From: Crocinitomicaceae bacterium
GTDB taxonomy: Bacteria > Bacteroidota > Bacteroidia > Flavobacteriales_D > Crocinitomicaceae
Reading direction: 5' to 3'
NCBI GenBank assembly: GCA_028689775.1
Contig: JAQVCM010000012.1
Coordinates: forward strand, 1 to 64,000
Length of the DNA stretch: 64,000 bases
The notes under the pieces were generated by a model. That model was not told the DNA's origin and searched no databases. It saw nothing but the letters and a program-made list of their open reading frames with translations. Position 1 is the stretch's first letter. Each line of letters begins with the position of its first letter. Shown here one piece after another: positions 8,654 to 16,390 of this stretch. The position numbers and the translations under genes are program-made.

Positions 8654-8700
8654 ACCGCCAACGATTGGCTTTACCCAATTGGGTAAATACCCACTATACC
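8654..8700 (-). other. Half core site and palindrome at the front of the array (attI-like candidate)
   Basis: The plus strand has ACCGCCAAC at 8654-8662, the complement of the G^TTGGCGGT start of cassette 1. Unlike sites A-C there is no second arm; instead TTTACCC AATT GGGTAAA forms a perfect short palindrome at 8670-8687. The position, between the recombinase remnant and the first cassette, and the missing partner arm suggest the attachment site of the platform (attI) or a decayed attC. This is inference from position. Confidence 0.5.
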
Positions 8701-8790
8701 TATTTTAGTTAATCTCCTGTAAATCAACGATAAATCCGTTTTTAACCGTTTGTCGTTCATTTTTAATCTTTCAAATTCTGATAGTTTCAT
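8671..8790 (-). CDS. Possible 39-residue leader ORF in front of the first cassette
   Basis: An ATG at 8790 opens a 39-codon frame (MKLSEFERLKMNDKR...) ending at TAA 8673-8671, inside the short palindrome next to the array's first core site. It lies between the recombinase end (8831) and cassette 1 on the same strand. It may be a chance frame. Short ORFs in the attI site of class 1 integrons can raise translation of the first cassette, so a similar role is possible. No family is recognised. Confidence 0.35.
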   Translation of the reverse strand: MKLSEFERLKMNDKRLKTDLSLIYRRLTKIGIVGIYPIG

Positions 8791-8830
8791 AGCTATTGTT
8801 GATTGTTGGATGTAAATATATACAATTCAT

Positions 8831-10108
8831 CTAAATATCCAACAAATCCATCGGACTTTTTAATTGTTCCATGCCTTTGGTAGTAATGTGTGTATAAACC
8901 TCCGTAGTTTTACTACTCGAATGCCCCAACAACGATTGGATATATCGCAAATTAGTTCCATTTTCAAGTACTCCGATAGACATCGGAAGAGTTGCAAAAC
9001 TATGGCGCAAGGTGTGAACAGTTACCTGTTTTTGAATACCAGTTTTTAAAACGGCTACTTTCAAGATGCTTTGAATGCTGGTTCTAGAATAAACTCCACC
9101 TGTTTGCCCTTCAAATAAATAAACTTTGGGTTTGTATGCTAAGAAATATGTTCGGAGAAGGAGTAATGTTTTCTCAGATAATATGGTGTATCGATCTTTC
9201 TTTCCTTTGGCCTGCTCCACCCGAATTTGCATGCGACTGGAATCAATGTCTTTAATTTTTAAGTTGATACATTCAGAAATTCGCAAACCAGCAGAGTAAA
9301 TGACCATCAAAATAGCTTTGTGTTTTACGTTTTCAACCGCGCGCAAAACCCGAATAATTTCTTCCTCGCTCAGCACTACTGGAAGCGACTTTTCTTTTTT
9401 GGGTCGATCGATTTTTCTAATTAGATTTTCAGTATAATTTCAAGATTTGAGATAAATCCGACATAGCTATGGAAGTGTTAAGAAATTGTCAGTGAGATGA
9501 TTAAAAAAAAGAACGACACTGTTTGAGCTTTTTAGCGACCTCCGAAGGAAGCATCGCAGATAGTTTGTCGTTCGTAGGATAAATTGATGACAATTTTAGC
9601 TTCCATTGCGAGGTCTAGCGTTTTTTGGTTTCGTTTTTTGGGCAATGCAAAAAAGGAAAATAAGACATCTTTTGTAATTCGGAATATCAAAAGCAGAAAC
9701 TCGTTTGATTTTTTGTTCTTCTTGCAATTCAATTTTGTGAATAAATTTCAAACCTAAACTTTCAATGTGTTGCTGAATTTGTGTTAAGAAAACCTCTGAG
9801 TACGGAATCGACCACCATTTGTTTTTAGAATCCCAAGAATGATACGGGATTTTTTTAATCAAGTTCATCAATGACAAATTAAACCCAAACACAATGCGAA
9901 TACGTTTGCTTATGGTTTGAATGAGTAACACTTCATCTCGGGTTTTGCAAACATTTTGTGCTGGATCCTGAAAATTTGTTAATTCAGATTCGTGCTCTGT
10001 AAGTTGATTGATTCGTTCACCAAAATAATATTGTATCCGTTCTAAATTTCCAGGATAATTCGGAATCACCCAATGAAAATGAATTTTATCCCATTTGCAA
10101 TAGTGCAT
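8831..10108 (-). pseudogene. Xer/IntI-like tyrosine recombinase, internally deleted
   Basis: The catalytic half (8831-about 9430) keeps all key residues counted from the ATG at 9376: Arg32, the KGKKDR lysines, H121-x-x-R124, H152 (GHSSS) and Tyr161 (VYTH), and ends in KSPMDLLDI. Homology extends upstream of that ATG (RPKKEKSLPVVLSEEE) to a stop near 9438. The N-terminal half (9596-10108) has the RIRIVFGFN and WSIPYSE elements of long Bacteroidetes recombinases, but the core-binding (SAM-like) domain of about 100 residues is missing. A further 15-nt palindromic insert lies just after RHSFAT (8972-8990). It is probably inactive. It is transcribed toward the array. Confidence 0.72.
9377..9595. 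other. Scar region replacing the recombinase core-binding domain
   Basis: Between the two recombinase fragments lies about 160 nt with no coding homology (roughly 9439-9595). It includes GACCTCCGAAGGAAGCATCG starting at 9537, a short sequence closely related to the second insert of the intron ORF (1370-1392) and loosely to 48695-48718. No transposase or other gene was seen. Confidence 0.45.
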
Positions 10109-10580
10109 AGAACGTATAAACTGAATGTCGCGCTCGTTTTTAAACCTGAGTTCGATTGTAAAATTGAGATTTATATTTCAATGAATGAGTATAATACGAG
10201 GAATTTTAAATAAAAAATAGTGGGCTATTTTTATTTAAAATGACGAAGTAGGATGCCATTTATTGGAAAGCTGAAAAAAGAGAATTTTTAATAGTTTAGT
10301 GTAGGCTTATAATCAGCGATATAAATTCGATGGTATAATCGAACTCAGGTTTCAAGAAAGTTTTAAAAGAATTCGCCTTTCAAATACATCGAGTTTAATC
10401 TCATTTTTATGAAAAAATAAATTCGTACTTCCTGTGTTTTGTTGATTTTCAGTGATCAAGTCGGTATGTTTCCTATTCAAGTTAAGAAAAAATAAGAGTA
10501 CTTTCCAAATAAAACTTGCGGTTATTTTCGATTTTGGATTGCTTTACGCAACTGCATGATCATGCTTCAACACAACAAAA
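10109..10580. other. Intergenic region between recombinase remnant and purL, with inverted-repeat unit
   Basis: No gene was found. An 18-bp near-perfect inverted repeat (AAACCTGAGTTCGATTGTA at 10142 and its complement ending at 10352) bounds a 211-bp AT-rich unit, a MITE-like layout. Single copies of the same end sequence occur at 20766, 53546 and 59528. This region marks the transition from the accessory region to housekeeping genes. Confidence 0.5.
10142..10352. repeat. MITE-like unit bounded by CTGAGTTCGATT inverted repeats
   Basis: AAACCTGAGTTCGATTGTA (10142) and its near-perfect complement ending at 10352 enclose 211 bp of AT-rich non-coding sequence. The same end sequence appears singly in three other intergenic gaps. 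Confidence 0.5.
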
Positions 10581-10614
10581 AAGAGCCATCAAACATAGTC
10601 TGATGGCTCTTCTC
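10577..10614 (-). terminator. Intrinsic terminator of purL
   Basis: The stem AAGAGCCATCA (10581-10591) pairs with TGATGGCTCTT (10601-10611). The plus-strand A-run at 10577-10582 gives a T-tract on the minus strand, 20 nt past the purL stop. Confidence 0.85.
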
Positions 10615-10633
10615 TTAAATTATACCTGAAATA

Positions 10634-12871
10634 TTATTTCTCTAAATACGTCTCCAAAGCATTGTCATAAATGTCTTTTGCTTCGTGACAGAATCCGTAG
10701 TGCTCTTCGTCAATCATGAATTTACCTTTGGTAACGTGACCTAAAAGCGTATACGCGATTTCGGTACCCATCATGAATTCGATGAATGCTTCTTCTTGTT
10801 CTTCACCAACGGTAACGACTACGCGGCTTTGTGCTTCTCCAAATAAGAATGCATCTTCTCGAACTTCAGAATCCGTTAAAATATCAAATCCTAATCCACC
10901 TGGGAACGACATTTCAGCCAAAGTGATGAACAAACCTCCGTCTGAACAATCGTGGGCCGCATTGATGTGTTTACCTGTGATCAAATTTTTAACAGTTTCT
11001 TGCAATGCAAACTCTTTTTCCAAATCGAAATGTGGAGCTGGAGATGCTTGAATGTTGTGGTAGGATGCCAAATATTCAGAAGAACTGATGCAGTTAACGC
11101 TTTCACCCAAGATGAAGATTAAATCTCCTTTTTTCTTAAAATCTAGGGTCATGATGTTTTCCTTGTTCTCCACAACACCAATCATTCCAATCGTTGGAGT
11201 AGGGAACACAGGAACTTCTTTTCCAGCGATGACCGATTGATTGTAGAAAGAAACGTTTCCACCAGTAACGGGAGTTTCAAATTTCAAACAAGCTTTAGAC
11301 ATTCCTTTGATCGCACCAACAAATTGCCAGTAAGATTCAGGATTGTACGGATTTCCGAAGTTCAAACAGTTGGTAATTGCACTTGGCACACCACCTGCAC
11401 AAACGATGTTACGAGCAGCTTCAGAAACAGCGATACACGTACCAACTTCTGGATCTGCATTCACGTAACGAGAATTACAGTCAACAGTCATCGCCAACGC
11501 TCTGTCTGTTCCTTTGATGTTTACAATGGCAGCGTCTGATGGACGATTAGTTGTCATTGTTTTTGTTCCAACCATGGAGTCATACTGTTGGTAAACCCAT
11601 TTTTTTGAAGCAATATTTGGATGTTGCAATAAAAATAAAGCAACTTCTTTTAAATCTTCTGGTTGTTCAACGTCATCGATGTTGAATTTTTTATATTCTT
11701 GGAAATAAGCTGGTTCAGCATATTCACGAACATTTTGTGGAGCTCCTCCACCCAATACCAATGAATCAGCAGGAACATCGCCAACCAATACGCCGTTCAT
11801 AAAATAACGAACTTGTGTAGAATCTGTCACCACTCCAATTTCCTCAGCATGTAAATCCCATTTGTCAAAAATAGATTTAACGATGTCTTCTTGTCCTTTT
11901 TTGATCACCACCAACATTCTTTCTTGCGATTCAGAAAGCAAGATTTCGTATGGCAACATGTTTTCTTGACGCGTAGGTACACGATCCAAATGGATATCCA
12001 TTCCTACACCACCAGCAGCACTCATTTCGTTTGTCGAACACGTAATTCCTGCAGCACCCATGTCTTGCATTCCAACAATTGCATCCGTTTCAGCCAACTC
12101 CATGGTTGCTTCCAACAATAATTTCTCTAAGAACGGGTCACCAACTTGTACAGAAGGTAAATCATTTGCAGAATCTTCTGTCATGTCTTTCGAAGCAAAA
12201 GCTGCACCTGCAATACCATCTTTTCCGGTAGCTGCTCCAACAATGTAAACCGGGTTACCTGGTCCTGCTGCTTTTGCAGAAATCATTTTCTTCGGGTCAA
12301 TTAGACCAGCAGAGAAAGCGTTTACCAATGGATTTTGGTTGTATGAATTATCAAAAAACACTTCACCACCAACTGTTGGAATTCCAAAAGCATTTCCATA
12401 ATGGGAAATTCCTTTTACAACACCTTTTACTAACCATTTGGTTCTTTCAGCCTCAATGTTTCCAAAACGCAAAGAGTTTAATTGCGCAATTGGACGAGCT
12501 CCCATCGTGAAAATATCACGGTTAATTCCTCCAACACCAGTTGCAGCACCTTGGTATGGTTCCAAAGCACTTGGGTGATTGTGTGATTCAATTTTGAAAA
12601 CACAACCAATACCATCACCTAAATCAACCATTCCAGCGTTTTCCTCACCTGCTTTTACCAACATGTGCGGACCATCTTTTGGAAGTTTCTTCAGCCAAAG
12701 GATCGAGTTTTTGTATGAACAGTGCTCAGACCACATTACAGAATATACGCTGGTTTCAGTGAAATTCGGTGTGCGACCAAGGAATTCCTTGATCAGGTCA
12801 AATTCTTCGGGAAGTAATCCTAATTCTACAGCTTGTTCTAAAGTTGCTTCTTGGTGCAAATCGTTTTCCAT
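10634..12871 (-). CDS. purL: Phosphoribosylformylglycinamidine synthase, small-type PurL
   Basis: PurL uses ATP and glutamine-derived ammonia to turn FGAR into FGAM in purine synthesis. The N-terminal [36 protein letters not shown], the [17 protein letters not shown] block and a repeated second AIRS-like half (AHDCSDGG) are all present. At about 745 residues it is the small form, which works with separate PurS and PurQ subunits not found here, instead of the 1200-residue fused form. ATG 12871 ([11 protein letters not shown]) is chosen over 12901 because a TATTTTTG promoter element (12897-12890) lies just upstream, inside the longer frame. A strong terminator follows. Confidence 0.95.
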   Translation of the reverse strand: MENDLHQEATLEQAVELGLLPEEFDLIKEFLGRTPNFTETSVYSVMWSEHCSYKNSILWLKKLPKDGPHMLVKAGEENAGMVDLGDGIGCVFKIESHNHPSALEPYQGAATGVGGINRDIFTMGARPIAQLNSLRFGNIEAERTKWLVKGVVKGISHYGNAFGIPTVGGEVFFDNSYNQNPLVNAFSAGLIDPKKMISAKAAGPGNPVYIVGAATGKDGIAGAAFASKDMTEDSANDLPSVQVGDPFLEKLLLEATMELAETDAIVGMQDMGAAGITCSTNEMSAAGGVGMDIHLDRVPTRQENMLPYEILLSESQERMLVVIKKGQEDIVKSIFDKWDLHAEEIGVVTDSTQVRYFMNGVLVGDVPADSLVLGGGAPQNVREYAEPAYFQEYKKFNIDDVEQPEDLKEVALFLLQHPNIASKKWVYQQYDSMVGTKTMTTNRPSDAAIVNIKGTDRALAMTVDCNSRYVNADPEVGTCIAVSEAARNIVCAGGVPSAITNCLNFGNPYNPESYWQFVGAIKGMSKACLKFETPVTGGNVSFYNQSVIAGKEVPVFPTPTIGMIGVVENKENIMTLDFKKKGDLIFILGESVNCISSSEYLASYHNIQASPAPHFDLEKEFALQETVKNLITGKHINAAHDCSDGGLFITLAEMSFPGGLGFDILTDSEVREDAFLFGEAQSRVVVTVGEEQEEAFIEFMMGTEIAYTLLGHVTKGKFMIDEEHYGFCHEAKDIYDNALETYLEK

Positions 12872-12889
12872 ATCTTCAAAATTGAAGTG

Positions 12890-12897
12890 CAAAAATA
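12890..12897 (-). promoter_or_regulatory. -7 element of the purL promoter
   Basis: TATTTTTG on the minus strand matches the Bacteroidetes TAnnTTTG -7 consensus and lies 18 nt before the chosen ATG. No clear -33 element was assigned. Confidence 0.6.
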
Positions 12898-13114
12898 GCA
12901 ATTTTAAACTTTAAAAATGGCGAACCTAGGAAAGAATTTACTTTCATGATCACCAGTTGAAAGTATAGAACTCAAAAAGCGGGAAAAGTTTTAGCAAACA
13001 ACTTTCAACTCGCTTCAGAATTTGTTTTGAATATCAAGCGGATACTTTTAGATCGAATCATCTAGATCGAATCAATTTCTAGTTAAAAGTCTTTAATAAT
13101 CAGTTGGAATTTTG

Positions 13115-13122
13115 TAATTTTG
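13115..13122 (+). promoter_or_regulatory. -7 element of the def promoter
   Basis: TAATTTTG fits TAnnTTTG and lies 20 nt upstream of the def ATG. It probably drives def and the following lipoprotein gene. Confidence 0.6.
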
Positions 13123-13142
13123 TCAACCAATTAATTTAAGAT

Positions 13143-13739
13143 ATGATTTTACCAATTGTTGCATACGGCGACCCGGTGTTGAAAAAAGTTGCGACCGACA
13201 TTGAAAAAAACTCTCCTGAAGTTCAACAGCTGATTGCGGATATGTTTGAAACCATGTATAATGCGTCAGGTGTTGGTTTGGCTGCTCCGCAAATTGGCCA
13301 ATCGATCCGTTTGTTTGTGATTGATGGTTCGCCATTTGCCGATACAGACGAGGACGAAGAACCAGATCCAAAAGCAGTTGGGATGGATGGCTTTAAAAAG
13401 GTTTTTATCAATGCACAAATCACGAAAGAAGAAGGAGATGAATGGTCTTTCAATGAAGGATGTTTGAGTATTCCTAAAATTCGCGAGCTGGTTTATAGAA
13501 ATGAAACCATCCACATTACGTACCGAGATGAGAATTGGGAATTGCATTCAGAGACTTTCGACGGATACAAAGCACGAATCATTCAGCACGAATACGATCA
13601 CATTGAAGGTATTTTATTTACCGACCATTTATCGGTTCTGAAAAGAAAATTGTTGACTAAAAAGTTAGGAATTATTTCAAAAGGAGAATTGTTGGTAGAT
13701 TATAAAATGAAATTTCCAGCCATTCGCAAAGGAAGATAA
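13143..13739 (+). CDS. def: Peptide deformylase
   Basis: Def removes the formyl group from the N-terminal methionine of new proteins in the cytoplasm, using a metal ion. All three family motifs are present: GVGLAAPQIG (about 40-49), EGCLSIP and QHEYDHIEG, whose Cys and two His bind the metal. At 198 residues it is normal for Bacteroidetes, with an acidic insert (DTDEDEEPD) after the first motif. The lipoprotein gene starts 35 nt downstream and may be co-transcribed. Confidence 0.96.
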   Translation: MILPIVAYGDPVLKKVATDIEKNSPEVQQLIADMFETMYNASGVGLAAPQIGQSIRLFVIDGSPFADTDEDEEPDPKAVGMDGFKKVFINAQITKEEGDEWSFNEGCLSIPKIRELVYRNETIHITYRDENWELHSETFDGYKARIIQHEYDHIEGILFTDHLSVLKRKLLTKKLGIISKGELLVDYKMKFPAIRKGR

Positions 13740-13774
13740 GTGAAGGTAAATTCAAAATAAAGTAGAAATAGAAT

Positions 13775-14353
13775 ATGAAAGTAAATTGGATGTTTTTAGT
13801 GTTAATCTTAGTTTTAGTGAGTTGTAATACTAAGCCAGCAATGGACTCAGGTTTGGTTACGAAAGAAAGTATTCGCGAAGAAATTACGCAAATGGATGAT
13901 TCTTTGAAGTTTTATTTTGATGAAATGATGGATGACAAACGAAGCGATTTGCCTCATTCGAGCATTGACAAAGCCATTGAGTTACACCAGAGGTATTACG
14001 CCAAATTTCCGAAAGATGAGTATGCTGCGGAATGTTTAGATAAAATTCATCAATTGCATTTACAGAAAAAAGAATACGGTAAATCAGTTCAAATTTGCGA
14101 CACTTTATTTGTTCATTATCCTACTTATAAAAACATTTCCGATGTGTACTTCAGCGCAGCAACAACGTATGATTATTTGTTGTCTGACTCGACAAATGCT
14201 CGGAAATACTACCAAGTATTGTTAGATTCGCCAAAAACAAACAAAGCAATCAAGAAAGAAATTAAAATGCGTCTTCCTTATTTAGGAATGTCTCCAGAGG
14301 AAATGGCCGAACAAATAAACTTGGAGGTTGAAGAGGTTTTGAAAGGCAAGTAG
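13775..14353 (+). CDS. Lipoprotein with TPR-like helices
   Basis: The 192-residue protein has a lipoprotein signal peptide with lipobox LVSC (Cys17). The mature part is helical with spaced Tyr/Ala/Leu positions (SSIDKAIELHQRYYAKFP, YGKSVQICDTLFVHYP) resembling TPR repeats of the kind that scaffold envelope complexes. The exact role is unknown. It lies directly after def, a position where tetratricopeptide lipoproteins are common in Bacteroidetes. Confidence 0.6.
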   Translation: MKVNWMFLVLILVLVSCNTKPAMDSGLVTKESIREEITQMDDSLKFYFDEMMDDKRSDLPHSSIDKAIELHQRYYAKFPKDEYAAECLDKIHQLHLQKKEYGKSVQICDTLFVHYPTYKNISDVYFSAATTYDYLLSDSTNARKYYQVLLDSPKTNKAIKKEIKMRLPYLGMSPEEMAEQINLEVEEVLKGK

Positions 14354-14413
14354 GATAAAATTGTCCGCTGTTAATGAAGTGTTAAACAATTTAGTAGAAA
14401 TGTAAAAGATTTC

Positions 14414-14421
14414 TATCTTTG
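14414..14421 (+). promoter_or_regulatory. -7 element upstream of the DUF1573 gene
   Basis: TATCTTTG matches the TAnnTTTG consensus exactly, 35 nt before the ATG at 14457. Confidence 0.65.
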
Positions 14422-14456
14422 AAAAAGTAAGTATAAACAGCCAAAATAGTTAAGAA

Positions 14457-14894
14457 ATGAAAAGTTTAATTTTATCAATTGCCTTTGTTGCAACCGCAAT
14501 TTTCACCAGTAACGTTTCAGCACAAATTGAAAACGGAGCGAAAATTGAATTTAATAAAGAAGTACACGATTACGGAAACATCAAAAATGGTGCGAATGGA
14601 ACATGTACATTTGAGTTTACCAACACAGGTAATGCACCACTTATCATTTCAAAAGCGCAAGGATCTTGTGGATGTACGGTTCCTTCATGGCCGAAAGAAC
14701 CAATTGCTCCAGGAGCTAAAGCAGTAATTTCTGTTAAATACGATACCAAGAGAGCAGGAGCAATCAACAAAAATGTAACCATCACTTCCAACGCAATTAA
14801 CGAACCAACGAAAGTTATTCGAATTAAAGGAAACGTTGCACCAGCTCCAGAAGGAACATCTCCAATGAATACATCAGGTGCGCCAAATAACTAG
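14457..14894 (+). CDS. Exported DUF1573 protein
   Basis: The 145-residue protein has a signal peptide (MKSLILSIAFVATAIF, cleavage near VSAQ) and one DUF1573 (Hydin/ASPM-like Ig) domain. The family core is visible: FTNTGNAPLIISKAQGSCGC, then PIAPGAKAVISVKYDT and GAINKNVTITSN. Such domains occur in secreted Bacteroidetes proteins; no enzymatic role is known. The next gene is a divergent relative starting 7 nt after the stop, so the two form an operon. Confidence 0.85.
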   Translation: MKSLILSIAFVATAIFTSNVSAQIENGAKIEFNKEVHDYGNIKNGANGTCTFEFTNTGNAPLIISKAQGSCGCTVPSWPKEPIAPGAKAVISVKYDTKRAGAINKNVTITSNAINEPTKVIRIKGNVAPAPEGTSPMNTSGAPNN

Positions 14895-14901
14895 TCGCTC
14901 C

Positions 14902-15279
14902 ATGAAATACATATTCACGTTATTCGTGATTTTAAATTCCGCCCTTGGTTTCAATCAAGAGGCGGTTTTTTTTGTTCAAAAGCCCGTTGTGAAGTTTGAA
15001 AAAACAAATGAAGGTGATACGCTTTCTCATTACTTTGTGTTTGTAAATAAAGGAACAAAACCCTTGAAAATTAGTCGATATGAAGTGGAATGTGATTGCA
15101 CAGTTCTAGAATTTCCAAAATCCGAAATTCAGCCCAACGCAATCGATTCTGTTCGCTTGACTTTTGATACGAATGGGAAGTATTATTTTCAAGATCGCAC
15201 TGTATTTGTTTATACCAATTCGAAAAAGAAGAAGACCATTTTGAGATTCAAGGTGTATGTCATTCCGAAAGAAGATTGA
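14902..15279 (+). CDS. Second exported DUF1573-like protein
   Basis: From ATG 14902 the product has 125 residues with a signal peptide (MKYIFTLFVILNSALG). It keeps the DUF1573 pattern in weaker form: FVFVNKGTKPLKISRYEVECDC, then a proline-poor second half with DSVRLTFDTNGKYYF. The longer frame from 14878 overlaps the upstream gene and spoils the signal peptide, so it was not used. It is probably a tandem duplicate of the gene before it. Confidence 0.75.
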   Translation: MKYIFTLFVILNSALGFNQEAVFFVQKPVVKFEKTNEGDTLSHYFVFVNKGTKPLKISRYEVECDCTVLEFPKSEIQPNAIDSVRLTFDTNGKYYFQDRTVFVYTNSKKKKTILRFKVYVIPKED

Positions 15280-15357
15280 AAAGATAGGTAAGTTGTAAAT
15301 AAACTGATTTAGATGCAACAATCTTAGAATTTAACAGCATAATCTCAAGCAAGATTT

Positions 15358-15365
15358 TATCTTTG
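15358..15365 (+). promoter_or_regulatory. -7 element upstream of the rhodanese gene
   Basis: TATCTTTG lies 16 nt before the ATG at 15382. It may drive the rhodanese-DedA-aroE run, whose genes are closely spaced. Confidence 0.65.
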
Positions 15366-15381
15366 CATAAAATATTCCAGC

Positions 15382-15687
15382 ATGCAATTTATTACACCAC
15401 TTGAATTAAAAAACAAATTAAATCAAACCGAAGATTTGTTTTTACTCGATATTCGTGAAGCTTATGAACGGGAAGTAAGTTCAATTCCTTCACACCACAT
15501 TCCGATGGGAGAAGTTTGCAGTCGATTGGATGAATTACCAATTGATAAATCAGTGGTTGTCATTTGCAACAGCGGAGCGCGAGCAGAAGCATTAACAAAC
15601 CTTTTAGAAAGTGATTTTAAAAGAGATAAAATGATCATTCTTCAAGGCGGAATGACTGCAATGCTTGAGTTTAATAATTCTTTATAA
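15382..15687 (+). CDS. Single-domain rhodanese-like protein
   Basis: At 101 residues this is a stand-alone rhodanese domain that likely carries sulfur as a persulfide. The family landmarks are LLDIREAYEREVSSIPSHHIPMGE, the active-site loop CNSGAR with its Cys, and a closing GGMTAM. There is no signal peptide, so it acts in the cytoplasm. The DedA gene starts 17 nt after its stop. The physiological sulfur acceptor is unknown. Confidence 0.88.
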   Translation: MQFITPLELKNKLNQTEDLFLLDIREAYEREVSSIPSHHIPMGEVCSRLDELPIDKSVVVICNSGARAEALTNLLESDFKRDKMIILQGGMTAMLEFNNSL

Positions 15688-15704
15688 GTAAAACGTTTTT
15701 CATC

Positions 15705-16388
15705 ATGGATTTTATTCATTCCTTTTTAGATTTTTTCCTTCACCTGGATGTTCATTTAGCAGATATGATTTTGAACTATGGCAACTGGATTTATGCCATT
15801 TTGTTTCTAATCATTTTTGTTGAAACAGGCGTGGTTGTGATGCCTTTTTTACCAGGTGATTCTTTGTTGTTTGCAGCAGGAACTTTTTGTGCAGGTGTAA
15901 CCACTCAAAGTGGAGAAACGGTTCACATGAGTTTGGCATTGGTCATTGGACTTTTAATTGTTGCTGCTGTTTTGGGAGATGGATTAAATTATTTCTTAGG
16001 GAAGAAAATTGGACTAAAAATGCTTGAAATGAAAATAAGAGGCAAGCAAATGGTCAATCCGAAATACATTCAGCAAACCCACGAGTTTTATGAAAAACAC
16101 GGTCCTAAAACCATCATCATTGCGCGTTTTGTTCCAATTGTAAGAACATTTGCACCATTTGTTGCAGGAATTGGAGCGATGACCTATTCAAAATTCATCC
16201 GATTCAACATCATTGGCGGAGTCGTTTGGGTGGTTTTATTGACTTTAGCAGGATATTTCTTTGGAAGTCTTCCGTTTGTGAAAAACAATTTCGAAACGGT
16301 AATCTTTGGAATTATCGGACTTTCAATACTTCCAATGATTATTGAAATCATTCGCGCAAAAATGAACGCTAAAAAAGAGAAAATATAA
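15705..16388 (+). CDS. DedA-family inner-membrane protein
   Basis: The 227-residue protein has several membrane helices and the DedA/SNARE-associated (VTT) pattern: EtGVVVMPFLPGDSLLFAAG near the N-terminus, then FYEKHGPKTIIIARFVPIVRTFAPFVAGIGAM, with the essential Arg residues. DedA proteins help lipid-carrier or phospholipid transport and proton-motive-force maintenance. Its stop is 2 nt before the aroE start, so translation is probably coupled. Confidence 0.9.
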   Translation: MDFIHSFLDFFLHLDVHLADMILNYGNWIYAILFLIIFVETGVVVMPFLPGDSLLFAAGTFCAGVTTQSGETVHMSLALVIGLLIVAAVLGDGLNYFLGKKIGLKMLEMKIRGKQMVNPKYIQQTHEFYEKHGPKTIIIARFVPIVRTFAPFVAGIGAMTYSKFIRFNIIGGVVWVVLLTLAGYFFGSLPFVKNNFETVIFGIIGLSILPMIIEIIRAKMNAKKEKI

Positions 16389-16390
16389 TT

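Larger units (their letters stand above)
1850..8662 (-). mobile_element. Integron-like gene-cassette array (four cassettes, three complete attC-like sites)
   Basis: Read on the minus strand, cassette 1 spans 8661-6124, cassette 2 6123-4832, cassette 3 4831-3720 and cassette 4 3719-about 1850. Each carries one gene or gene pair followed by an attC-like palindrome. The start-of-cassette core and the R'' core of the same cassette match: GTTGGCGGT (8662/6243), GTTACAGGC (6124/4951), GTTGGCGGC (4832/3839) and TTATGTGT (3719/1850). Matching across the cassette rather than across the palindrome is expected when recombination cuts G^TTRRRY, as integron integrases do. Genes lie 8-17 nt before their R'' core. 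No intact integrase is present, so this would be a CALIN-like or relic array. Confidence 0.8.

Noticed and set aside
8607-8661. Longer start (TTG 8661) for the metalloprotease
   Set aside because: The TTG is part of the G^TTGGCGGT recombination core, so the codons would change with cassette position; ATG 8607 is a better start.
8670-8687. TTTACCC-AATT-GGGTAAA as a complete attC site
   Set aside because: It is far shorter than the 136-bp sites and lacks the second core, so it is treated as an attI-like or decayed half-site.
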